From: Gemmatimonadota bacterium
Lineage (GTDB): Bacteria > Gemmatimonadota > Gemmatimonadetes > Gemmatimonadales > GWC2-71-9
DNA length: 6,816 nt
Direction: 5' to 3'
NCBI GenBank assembly: GCA_003221825.1
Contig: QHUE01000209.1
Location: 1 to 6,816, forward strand
Shown here one piece after another: positions 1 through 6,579 of the stretch. Numbering within the stretch: the first letter of the stretch is position 1; each line of letters opens with the position of its first letter. The position numbers and the translations under genes were made by a program. The notes beneath the pieces are model-generated. The model saw only the letters and a program-made list of their open reading frames with translations. It searched no databases and had not been told where the DNA came from.

Positions 1-2
1 CG

Positions 3-209
3 CAGCCGGACGGACGACTGCTCGGCGACGTCTACATCGCTCCCGCGGCCGCGGCCAACGGGGGCAGGGAACTGCACGAAGAGCTCGTCCGGCTGGCCGT
101 CCATGGGACGCTGCATGTCCTCGGGTACGATCATCCCGCAGGCGCTGGCCGCACGCGGTCCGCGATGTGGCAGCGGCAGGAACGCTACGTCAAACGGCTC
201 CTCCGCTGA
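3..209 (+). CDS. ybeY: YbeY endoribonuclease, C-terminal part (5' end outside window)
   Basis: YbeY is a zinc-dependent single-strand endoribonuclease that acts in 16S rRNA 3'-end maturation and ribosome quality control in the cytoplasm. Only the last 68 codons are in the window; the reading frame is open from base 3 to the TGA at 207-209. The diagnostic sequence is HGTLHVLGYDH at 102-134, which matches the family's H-x3-H-x5-H zinc-binding signature with all three histidines present. Before it comes a segment reading LLGDVYIAP, matching the 'LGDI.I' strand that precedes the metal helix in this family. The C-terminal tail is short and basic (ends YVKRLLR). The stop codon overlaps the next start by 1 nt (TGATG), which implies co-translation. 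A CorC-family gene after ybeY is a widespread arrangement (ybeY-ybeX in E. coli), and this supports the call. The N-terminal half cannot be assessed. Confidence 0.93.
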   Translation, partial: QPDGRLLGDVYIAPAAAANGGRELHEELVRLAVHGTLHVLGYDHPAGAGRTRSAMWQRQERYVKRLLR

Positions 210-1384
210 TGCTCACCGAAGCAGCGTTGCGCCTCATCGGGCTGGTCGTGGCCATCAGCGCGGGTGTGTGGGCCGCGCTGCTCGCGCTCGCCGAAGAAGC
301 CGCCGTGGGCGAGGCGCTCCACACCCTGGGGGATGCGCCGCCGGTCGTCGAGGAGCGGCGCGTGCCGTTGCATCGCGCGCTGCACGTCGCACGCCTGGCC
401 CTGCTCGTGCTCGGCGCCGTCGCCACGGCGAATGCGGTGGTGTGGTGGACCCGGCCCTGGGTCGAAGCGCTGGTCACGCTCCTGGTCGGCACCTTGCTGC
501 TCTTTATCGTCGGCGATGCGCTGCCGCGCAGCATCGCGCGCCTTGCGCCGGAGCTGTCGGAGGCCGCATTGCCGCTGGCGCGCCGCACGTTGGCGCCGTT
601 CGGGCCGCTGTTGTGGCTGCTCGCCTGGGCGGACCGGGGATTGCACGCGCTGGTCCACACGCCCCGCCCGCTGCAACCGGCCCTCGGCGTCGCGCAGCGC
701 GACATGCTGCTGGGCGTCTTCACGCTCGCCGATACGACGGTGGACGAGGTCATGACGCCGCGTCTCGACATGGCCGGCGTGGACGTCTCGGCGTCGACCG
801 AGGAAGTCCTCGAGGCCTTCCGCCAAAGTCAGCACTCGCGGCTGCCAGTCGTGGACGGCTCGCCCGACAACATCGGCGGCGTGGTGTTCGGCAAGGATCT
901 CGTGCCCATCGCGATGGGCCTCGCCGAGCCTGGCCTGCGCTGGCAGACGCTGGTGCGGCCGGCCGGTTTTGTCCCCGAAACCAAGACGCTCGACAACCAA
1001 TTGCGCGACTTCCAGGGCACGCCCTCGCACATCGCGATCGTCGTCGACGAGTTCGGGGGCACGTCCGGCCTGATCACCCGCGAAGACATTCTCGAAGAGA
1101 TCGTCGGAGAGATCCGCGACGAACATGATACCGAGACGACGCCGGCGATTCGCCAGGATGGCGGCCGCCTGTGGGTCGATGGGCGTACGAGCCTCGACGA
1201 GCTGTCGGCGGCGCTGGGGACGACCATTGCGCACGCCGAAGTGTCCACCGTCGGCGGCCTCGTCTACTCGGTGCTGGGACGCGTGCCGCGGCCCGGCGAT
1301 GAGCTCACCCTGGACGGCTACCGCGTCGTCGTGGAGCGCGTGGACCAGCGCCGCGTCACCCAGGTGTCGTTCGAGAAGCGATGA
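209..1384 (+). CDS. CNNM/CorC-like CBS-domain membrane protein (hemolysin/TlyC family), first paralog
   Basis: 391 aa. The N-terminus is hydrophobic, with likely membrane helices near residues 7-28, 60-80 and 84-102 and perhaps a fourth near 128-140, in the place of a CNNM (DUF21) domain. A CBS pair follows: VMTPRLDM at 181-188, HSRLPVV at 209-215, and the strongly conserved DEFGGTSGLITREDILEE block at 280-297. The C-terminal CorC_HlyC domain spans about 312-391 and includes TVGGLVYSVLGRVPRPGD. Family members are inner-membrane proteins linked to Mg2+/Co2+ efflux or resistance; the old 'hemolysin' name is historical. Oddities: the canonical GE-x-x-PK membrane motif reads GDALPR at 102-107, and the usual Ser-x-Ser-Glu near the first helix reads ALAEE (26-30), so transport competence is uncertain. 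I chose ATG 209 because it overlaps the ybeY stop by 1 nt. An in-frame GTG at 167 would run 43 nt into ybeY. No clear ribosome-binding site precedes 209, which fits translational coupling. Confidence 0.88.
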   Translation: MLTEAALRLIGLVVAISAGVWAALLALAEEAAVGEALHTLGDAPPVVEERRVPLHRALHVARLALLVLGAVATANAVVWWTRPWVEALVTLLVGTLLLFIVGDALPRSIARLAPELSEAALPLARRTLAPFGPLLWLLAWADRGLHALVHTPRPLQPALGVAQRDMLLGVFTLADTTVDEVMTPRLDMAGVDVSASTEEVLEAFRQSQHSRLPVVDGSPDNIGGVVFGKDLVPIAMGLAEPGLRWQTLVRPAGFVPETKTLDNQLRDFQGTPSHIAIVVDEFGGTSGLITREDILEEIVGEIRDEHDTETTPAIRQDGGRLWVDGRTSLDELSAALGTTIAHAEVSTVGGLVYSVLGRVPRPGDELTLDGYRVVVERVDQRRVTQVSFEKR

Positions 1385-2562
1385 GCGTCGCGCTCGCGGT
1401 GCTGCTCGTTGGCCTTCTGCTCGCCGGCGTCTCAGCGGCGATCGGCGTCGCCGCCGCCACGGTCAGCCAGCATGAGCTGACGCGCTGGGTGGCCTACAAG
1501 CTCCGCGGCTCGGCGGCGACGGTCGGCGTGCTGCAAAACCCCGGGCGCACGCTCGCCACGGCCAACATGCTCACGACGGTGGGCGTGCTGCTCGCCGCCG
1601 GCGCGATTCCGGCGCTGCTGGCAGCCACCACGCCGACGTTTCTCGGCATCTTCACGATCACGGTCGGTGTGCCGCTCTTCATCGGCGCAGCGTACCTCGT
1701 GCCGCGCGTCCTGGGGAGACGGTGGGCGGAGCCGCTGGTCGGCCGCGCCGTGCCGCTCATGGAGCGGTTCGGCGGTGTGCTGTCGCCGTTCATTCCGCGG
1801 CGCGAGGGAACCACGCGCACGACCCTCGCCGCGCTGCTCACGGGCGCCAATACCGACGCGCTGGCGACGACCGACGAGATGGCGGTCGTCTCCGGGGTGC
1901 TCGCCTTCGCCGATCGTCCGGTGCGCGAGCTGATGACGCCGCGCACGGCGATCGTCGCGTTTCCCGAAGGCACGGTGACGGCCGAAGCCGCGCACGTGCT
2001 GCAGCAGTCGGGGTACAGTCGCTATCCGGTGTATCGCGGATCGCTGGATGAGGTGGTCGGCGTGGCGCACACGTTGGACCTGCTGGGACGCCAACCCGAA
2101 GATCCGATTCTGGTGCGGCCGCCGCTGGCCGTCCCCGGGACGACGCGCGCCGCTGACCTGATGCTGGAAATGCAGCGCGGCGGCCGGCACCTGGCCGTCG
2201 TGCTCGACGAGTTTGGCGGCACCGCGGGGCTTGTGACGTTCGAGGACCTGCTCAATGATCTCGTCAGTGAGCTGTTCGAGCCGTCGTCATCGGCCCCCGA
2301 CGTGACCCGGGTCGTCGAAGTCGAGGGGAGCGCCCTGACCGCGGAGCTCGCCGAGAAGCTGGGCGTGCCGCTGGGCAGCGGGGCACAGACCGTGGGCGGT
2401 GTGCTGATTCAGGCGCTGGGACGGATTCCGCGCGCCGGGGAGCGCTTCACGTACCAGGGCCTCGAATTCGACATCCTCGCGGCCAGCGCGACGCGCGTCG
2501 AGCGCGTCGCCGTACGGCCGGGTCCGGTGCGCACGGTTGCACTCGGTGGTGGGTCTCCGTGA
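1381..2562 (+). CDS. CNNM/CorC-like CBS-domain membrane protein, second tandem paralog
   Basis: 393 aa, with the same architecture as the gene before it. Hydrophobic segments lie near residues 3-28, 62-82 and 86-108. The linker motif ELMTPRTA is at 183-190, a CBS pair spans about 184-300 with GYSRYPVY (211-218) and VLDEFGGTAGLVTFEDLL (274-291), and a CorC_HlyC domain occupies about 308-380 with TVGGVLIQALGRIPRAG. It probably sits in the inner membrane and acts in divalent-cation (Mg2+/Co2+) handling. Its ATG overlaps the upstream stop as ATGA, so the two proteins are likely made together and could form a heteromer (inference). The membrane domain is more divergent than in the first paralog: the GE-x-x-PK position reads GAAYLVPR (102-109), losing the acidic residue, and the Asn-rich motif after NPGR-TLAT (53-60) is not recognisable. 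The CBS and CorC parts are well conserved, so a regulatory or sensing role is a fair alternative to transport. Confidence 0.87.
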   Translation: MSVALAVLLVGLLLAGVSAAIGVAAATVSQHELTRWVAYKLRGSAATVGVLQNPGRTLATANMLTTVGVLLAAGAIPALLAATTPTFLGIFTITVGVPLFIGAAYLVPRVLGRRWAEPLVGRAVPLMERFGGVLSPFIPRREGTTRTTLAALLTGANTDALATTDEMAVVSGVLAFADRPVRELMTPRTAIVAFPEGTVTAEAAHVLQQSGYSRYPVYRGSLDEVVGVAHTLDLLGRQPEDPILVRPPLAVPGTTRAADLMLEMQRGGRHLAVVLDEFGGTAGLVTFEDLLNDLVSELFEPSSSAPDVTRVVEVEGSALTAELAEKLGVPLGSGAQTVGGVLIQALGRIPRAGERFTYQGLEFDILAASATRVERVAVRPGPVRTVALGGGSP

Positions 2563-3950
2563 CCGTCCCCGAGGCACCAGACCTCCGGCTCGACGAGCTG
2601 AAGGAGCTGGCCGAGCAAGAGGATCTCCACCCCTTCCTCGCGCGCGCGCGCAACGTCCATCCGTCCGACCTCGCGGACGTGCTGTCGGCCCTCGAGGAAT
2701 CCATTCGCGTACGCGTCATTTCGGAGCTGCCGATTGAGCTCGCTTCGAGCGCGCTGGCGGAAATGGAGGCCGCCGAGCATCCCGAAGCAATGCTGCTCGC
2801 GGTGGGGCCGGAATACGCCGCCGAGCTCGTGGAGGAGATGCCCACCGACGATGCCGCCGATCTCGTGGCGGAGTTGCCGGCCCGCGAGCGGCAGGCGGTC
2901 CTCGAGGAGATCACCGATCGCGCCGACGTCGAAAAGCTGCTCAAGTACCCGGAGGATTCCGCCGGTGGCTTGATGACCACGAACGTGGTCAACGTGCGTG
3001 AGGACAACACCGTCGCCGAGGCGCTCGAGGCGATCCGCCGCCAGAGCGAAGAGGACGAGAGCCAGTTGTATCAGGTCTATGCCGTCGATGGCCAGGGCAA
3101 TCTGAAGGGCATCGTCCCGATCGCCCGCCTGATCGTCTCCGCGCCGACCAAGCTGGTCGGCGAGGTCATGGAGCAGCCGAGCGTCCAGGTGCAGCCGCAG
3201 CAGGACCAGGAGGAGGTCGGGCGGCTCATGGCGCGCTACAACGTCGCGGCCGTTCCCGTGGTGGACGAGACCGGAAAGCTCCTGGGCCGCATCACCTTCG
3301 ACGACGTCATCGATGTCGTAGAAGCGGAGAGCACGGAAGACCTCCTGAAGTTCGGCGGCATGGAGGCCCTCGACGCGCCCTACCTCAAGGTCGCGTTCGG
3401 CCGCATGGTCCGAAAACGCGCCGGCTGGCTGGCCGCGCTGTTTCTCGGCGAAATGCTCACGGCCACGGCGATGGCGTTCTTCGAGGAGGAAATCGCGAAG
3501 GCCGTCATCCTCGCGCTCTTCGTGCCGCTCATCATCTCGAGCGGCGGCAACTCCGGATCGCAGGCTTCGACGTTGGTGATCCGCGCTATGGCGCTGGGCG
3601 AAGTCAATCTGCGCGACTGGTGGCTCGTCATTCGCCGCGAGTTCGCCACGGGGATCGTGCTCGGCATCGTGCTGGGGGCGATCGGGTTTCTCCGGATCAC
3701 CTTGTGGCACGCGATCACGGGGATCTATGGGGAGCATTACCTGCTCGTCGCCTTCACCGTGTTTGGCAGCCTGATCGGCGTCGTGACGTTCGGCACCATG
3801 GCGGGATCCCTGCTGCCCTTCATCCTGCGCCGGCTCGGATTCGACCCTGCCAGCGCGTCGGCGCCGTTCGTCGCCACGCTCGTCGACGTCACCGGGTTGG
3901 TCATTTACTTCACCGTGGCGTCCGTGATTCTGCGTGGAACCCTCCTGTGA
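2559..3950 (+). CDS. mgtE: Magnesium transporter MgtE
   Basis: 463 aa, close to the usual MgtE length (about 450). It is a dimeric inner-membrane Mg2+ channel whose cytosolic domains close the pore when internal Mg2+ is high. Domains in order: an acidic helical MgtE_N superhelix (about 25-130, with MPTDDAADLVAELP at 94-107), the linker YPEDSAGGLMTT (130-141), two CBS domains (about 137-195 and 200-258), and the membrane domain with five likely helices (about 287-306, 314-333, 361-380, 395-418, 438-460). The membrane domain holds the hallmark SSGGNSGSQASTLVIRA (327-343). In the last helix, LVDVTGLVIYF carries Asp443, which by position should match the pore aspartate Asp432 of Thermus MgtE. The start is GTG at 2559, overlapping the upstream stop as GTGA, with GGTGGTGGG just upstream as a possible ribosome-binding site. 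It looks intact. It sits in tandem with two CorC-like genes, and there is no space for a Mg2+ riboswitch directly ahead of it. Confidence 0.96.
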   Translation: MTVPEAPDLRLDELKELAEQEDLHPFLARARNVHPSDLADVLSALEESIRVRVISELPIELASSALAEMEAAEHPEAMLLAVGPEYAAELVEEMPTDDAADLVAELPARERQAVLEEITDRADVEKLLKYPEDSAGGLMTTNVVNVREDNTVAEALEAIRRQSEEDESQLYQVYAVDGQGNLKGIVPIARLIVSAPTKLVGEVMEQPSVQVQPQQDQEEVGRLMARYNVAAVPVVDETGKLLGRITFDDVIDVVEAESTEDLLKFGGMEALDAPYLKVAFGRMVRKRAGWLAALFLGEMLTATAMAFFEEEIAKAVILALFVPLIISSGGNSGSQASTLVIRAMALGEVNLRDWWLVIRREFATGIVLGIVLGAIGFLRITLWHAITGIYGEHYLLVAFTVFGSLIGVVTFGTMAGSLLPFILRRLGFDPASASAPFVATLVDVTGLVIYFTVASVILRGTLL

Positions 3951-3968
3951 CGGCCACGCGGCCGTTAT
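3947..3968 (+). other. Possible RNA hairpin across the mgtE stop codon / meaB leader
   Basis: CGGCC at 3951-3955 and GGCCG at 3960-3964 form a perfect 5-bp G/C stem around the 4-nt loop ACGC. Pairing can extend outward through A3950-U3965, G3949-U3966, U3948-A3967 and G3947-U3968, giving up to nine pairs, two of them G-U. It lies between the magnesium block and the B12 block and is followed by TTATCCTT, not a clean run of T. It could be a weak terminator or attenuator, or a translational element that covers the mgtE stop and an alternative GTG start of meaB. In DNA this GC-rich, short stems arise by chance, so this is tentative. Confidence 0.25.
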
Positions 3969-3979
3969 CCTTAGGGCAT

Positions 3980-5017
3980 ATGCGACTCGACGCGGTGCTC
4001 GAAGGGTTGGCGCGCGGCGATACCGCGGCGTTGGCCCGGGCGATCAGTCTGGTCGAGAACCAGGGAGACGGGTTTGAACGCGTGTTGTCGGCGTTACACG
4101 GGAAGATCGGGAAGCGGCACACGCACCGTATCGGCATCACCGGCCCGCCCGGAGCAGGGAAGAGCACGATCACCGAGCAACTGGTCCGGGCCTATCGCGC
4201 GCGCGACCTCAAGGTCGCCGTCATCGCCGTGGACCCGACGAGCCCCTTCACCGGCGGCGCGCTGCTCGGCGACCGCATCCGCATGGAGTCGGTGAGTCTC
4301 GATCCCGGCGTTTTCATCCGCTCGATGGCGACGCGCGGCGCGCAGGGGGGCCTCGCCACCACGACCGAAGAGGTTGCCGACGTGCTCGAAGCGTTCGGCT
4401 TCGATCACATCCTCATCGAGACGGTGGGGGTCGGCCAAACCGAGCTCGATGTCGCCGCGACTGCCGAAACCACGGTGCTGGTGCTCGTGCCCGAGTCGGG
4501 GGACGGCATCCAGACGCTGAAGGCGGGCGTCATGGAGATCGCCGAGCTGTACGTGATCAACAAGAGCGACCGGCCGGGCGCGGACAAGCTGAAACAGGAA
4601 GTGGAAGTGATGCTCGGGATTCGGCGCGGGAACGCGTTTGCGCACATCACCCCGCACCATGGGGCGGCGAAGGGCGGCGCAGGGCGGCGAGGTGAAGCGG
4701 CGGCAAAAGCGAATTCCTGGGAGCATCCGGTCCTGACGACCGTTGCATCGAAGGGCGAGGGGATCTCTCAGCTCGTCGCAGCACTCGACCGCCACCACGA
4801 CTATCTCGCTTCCAGCGGCAAGCTCGAGGAGCGTCGGAAGCGTCGTTTAGCTGCCCGCACCCGCGACGTGCTGAACCGGGCGATCCGGCAATGGGTATGG
4901 GATGAAACGAAGGCCGAAGATCTGCTGGCCCGCCGGCTCGACGACGTCGCCGCGGGCACGCGGAGCCCCTACGAGGTTGCCGCCGAGGTTCTCGAGCAAG
5001 TGAGGAACGGCAAATGA
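3980..5017 (+). CDS. meaB: MeaB/ArgK-type G-protein chaperone of B12-dependent acyl-CoA mutase
   Basis: 345 aa from ATG 3980. MeaB (MMAA in humans) is a cytosolic SIMIBI-class GTPase that gates delivery of adenosylcobalamin to the mutase and guards it from inactivation. Visible motifs: Walker A GPPGAGKST (55-63), VDPTSPFTGGALLGDRIRM (84-102), ETVGVGQTE (147-155) as the Walker B/switch II region, NKSD (194-197) for guanine specificity, and SKGEG (257-261). The C-terminal helical arm (about 275-345) matches the MeaB dimerisation region. A Gly/Ala/Arg/Lys-rich insert at about 216-246 separates the NKSD region from the last strand and is encoded partly by a 10-nt tandem repeat. An in-frame GTG at 3947 would overlap the mgtE stop as GTGA and add 11 residues. 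I prefer ATG 3980 because AGGG lies just upstream, although the spacing is short (3 nt). The stop overlaps the mutase start, as expected for partners. Confidence 0.95.
   Translation: MRLDAVLEGLARGDTAALARAISLVENQGDGFERVLSALHGKIGKRHTHRIGITGPPGAGKSTITEQLVRAYRARDLKVAVIAVDPTSPFTGGALLGDRIRMESVSLDPGVFIRSMATRGAQGGLATTTEEVADVLEAFGFDHILIETVGVGQTELDVAATAETTVLVLVPESGDGIQTLKAGVMEIAELYVINKSDRPGADKLKQEVEVMLGIRRGNAFAHITPHHGAAKGGAGRRGEAAAKANSWEHPVLTTVASKGEGISQLVAALDRHHDYLASSGKLEERRKRRLAARTRDVLNRAIRQWVWDETKAEDLLARRLDDVAAGTRSPYEVAAEVLEQVRNGK
4661..4690 (+). repeat. Three tandem 10-nt repeats (RGGGCGGCGM) inside meaB
   Basis: Three consecutive 10-base units read GGGGCGGCGA, AGGGCGGCGC and AGGGCGGCGA, differing only at their first and last bases. 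They encode GAAKGGAGRR (residues 228-237 of the MeaB protein). Three units make 30 nt, so the frame is kept; gain or loss of one unit would shift it. The repeat lies in a likely surface insert between the NKSD motif and the last core strand of the G domain, where length changes in multiples of three bases should be tolerated. Confidence 0.7.
5002..5007 (+). promoter_or_regulatory. Ribosome-binding site for the mutase large subunit
   Basis: GAGGAA at 5002-5007 lies inside the end of meaB, 6 nt before the ATG at 5014. It is the clearest Shine-Dalgarno sequence among the junctions in this window. It supports the start at 5014 and suggests the mutase can be initiated strongly in its own right as well as by coupling to meaB. 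Confidence 0.7.
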
Positions 5018-6576
5018 CCATCCAGAAGAAGCCGGTCTACACCGCCGCCGATCTCCCTGGCTTCGATGCCGAGCACCAGCTCGGGCGTCCCGGTGAGTAC
5101 CCGTTTACCCGCGGGATTCATCCGACGATGTATCGCGGCAAGCTCTGGACGATGCGGCAGTTCGCCGGGTTCGGCAGCGCCGCCGATACGAACCGGCGCT
5201 ACAAATTCCTGCTCGAACACGGGCAGACCGGACTCTCCGTCGCCTTCGACTTCCCGACCTTGATGGGTTACGACTCCGACCACCCGCGCGCCGAGGGCGA
5301 AGTCGGGAAGTGCGGCGTCGCTATTTCGTCATTGGCGGACATGGAAACCCTCTTCGGCGGCATCCCGCTCGATCAGGTCTCGACGTCAATGACGATCAAC
5401 GGGCCGGCCGCCATTCTGTTCTGCTTCTACGTGGCCGCCGCCGAGCAGCAGGGTGTGCCTACGCCGAAGCTCCGCGGCACCGTGCAGAACGACATTCTCA
5501 AGGAGTATATGGCGCAGCACGCCTGGGTCTATCCGGTCGAGCCCGCGCTCAAAGTCATTGTCGACATGTTCGAGTGGGGAGCCAAACACACGCCGCTCTG
5601 GAACACCATTTCGATCTCCGGCTACCACATCCGCGAAGCGGGAGCGACGGCGGCCCAGGAGCTGGCGTTCACGCTCGCGAACGGCTTCACCTACGTCGAA
5701 CGGGGCGTCGCCCGCGGACTCGACATCGACAGCTTCGCCGCCCGCCTTTCCTTCTTCTGGGACATTCACAACGACTTCTTCGAGGAGATCGCGAAGCTGC
5801 GCGCCGCGCGCCGTATCTGGGCCCGCCACATGCGGGAGCGCTACAAGGCGAAGCAGGCGCGCTCCTGGATGATGCGCTTTCACAGCCAGACCGCCGGCGT
5901 CACGCTGACGGCGCAGCAGCCGCTCAACAACATCGTGCGGGTCGCCTATCAGGCCCTCGCGGCCGTCCTCGGCGGCACCCAGTCGCTGCATACGAATTCG
6001 CTGGATGAGACGCTCGCGCTCCCGACCGAGCAGTCGGTGCAGGTCGCGCTCCGGACGCAGCAGATTCTGGCACACGAAACCGGCGTGGCCGAGGTGATCG
6101 ATCCGCTGGGGGGCTCGTATTTCATCGAGGCGCTCACGGATCAGCTCGAGCGCGAAGCCGAAGCGCTCTTCGCCGAGATCAATTCGATCGGCGGGGTGGT
6201 CCGCGGGATCGAGAGCGGTTGGTTCCAGCGCCAGATCGCGCAGTCCGCCGCCGCCTTCCAGCGTCAGGTCGAGCACGGCGAGAAAATGATCGTCGGCGTC
6301 AACGAGTTTCTGTCTGACGACGATCATCCGGTCGAGATCCTGAAGGTCTCCAATGACGCCGAGGACGAGCAGCGCCGCCGGCTCGCCCGCGTCAGGGCGG
6401 AGCGGGACACCGCCCTGGTGGAGCGCCGGCTCGACGCCCTCCGGCAGGCGGCCGAGTCCGATCAGAACGTGATCGGCCCGATGCTCGACTGCGCGCGCGC
6501 GTACGCGACCCTGTACGAGATCCGCCATGCGCTGGAACGCGTGTGGGGGGCGTATCGCGAACCTGTGTTCTTTTAG
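5014..6576 (+). CDS. Adenosylcobalamin-dependent acyl-CoA mutase large subunit (methylmalonyl-CoA mutase family; isobutyryl-CoA mutase-like active site)
   Basis: 520 aa; the TIM-barrel, acyl-CoA-binding subunit of a split B12 mutase, which moves a thioester carbon group by a radical mechanism. Conserved landmarks: TRGIHPTMY (32-40), GLSVAFDFPTLMGYDSD (73-89), TVQNDILKEY (156-165), SISGYHIREAGA (200-211, catalytic His205), GGTQSLHTNSLDE (320-332) and ETGVAEVIDPLGGS (355-368). Against human MUT recalled from memory, positions align with a constant offset of 60 through this region. Substrate residues Tyr110 and Arg228, which hold the carboxylate of methylmalonyl-CoA, become Phe50 and Gln168. Phe/Gln is the pair of isobutyryl-CoA mutases (IcmA, IcmF). 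The position that is Asp in 2-hydroxyisobutyryl-CoA mutase is Ala77. The protein ends where fused enzymes continue into the B12 domain, and no DxHxxG motif is present, so a separate small subunit is needed. The ATG overlaps the meaB stop (ATGA). Family membership is secure; substrate specificity is inference. Confidence 0.95.
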   Translation: MTIQKKPVYTAADLPGFDAEHQLGRPGEYPFTRGIHPTMYRGKLWTMRQFAGFGSAADTNRRYKFLLEHGQTGLSVAFDFPTLMGYDSDHPRAEGEVGKCGVAISSLADMETLFGGIPLDQVSTSMTINGPAAILFCFYVAAAEQQGVPTPKLRGTVQNDILKEYMAQHAWVYPVEPALKVIVDMFEWGAKHTPLWNTISISGYHIREAGATAAQELAFTLANGFTYVERGVARGLDIDSFAARLSFFWDIHNDFFEEIAKLRAARRIWARHMRERYKAKQARSWMMRFHSQTAGVTLTAQQPLNNIVRVAYQALAAVLGGTQSLHTNSLDETLALPTEQSVQVALRTQQILAHETGVAEVIDPLGGSYFIEALTDQLEREAEALFAEINSIGGVVRGIESGWFQRQIAQSAAAFQRQVEHGEKMIVGVNEFLSDDDHPVEILKVSNDAEDEQRRRLARVRAERDTALVERRLDALRQAAESDQNVIGPMLDCARAYATLYEIRHALERVWGAYREPVFF

Positions 6577-6579
6577 GTC

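Noticed and set aside
103..1128. Forward open frame of 341 codons overlapping ybeY and the first CorC-like gene
   Set aside because: The product is an Arg/Ala/Gly-rich low-complexity chain out of frame with the CBS/CorC protein, whose motifs are unambiguous.
1021..2295. Duplicated DNA between the two CorC-like genes as a recent tandem repeat
   Set aside because: The similarity is confined to protein motifs such as DEFGGT-x-GL; the nucleotide sequence and the membrane domains differ widely, so this is an old duplication or independent recruitment, not a recent repeat.
2409..3737. Long antisense open frame (442 codons) opposite mgtE and the end of the second CorC-like gene
   Set aside because: Its translation is rich in Arg/His/Asp/Gln with no recognisable domain, and it lies fully opposite conserved, confidently identified proteins. 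This is typical shadow coding in GC-rich DNA.
3966..3971. TATCCT as a possible -10 promoter box (leaderless meaB transcript)
   Set aside because: No convincing -35 hexamer lies about 17 nt upstream (3943-3948 reads TCCTGT), and a single six-base match is not enough in this context.
3951..3979. Cobalamin or Mg2+ riboswitch controlling meaB/mutase or mgtE
   Set aside because: The gap before meaB is only 29 nt and mgtE overlaps its upstream gene, so neither has room for a riboswitch aptamer. Any such element would have to lie upstream of this window.
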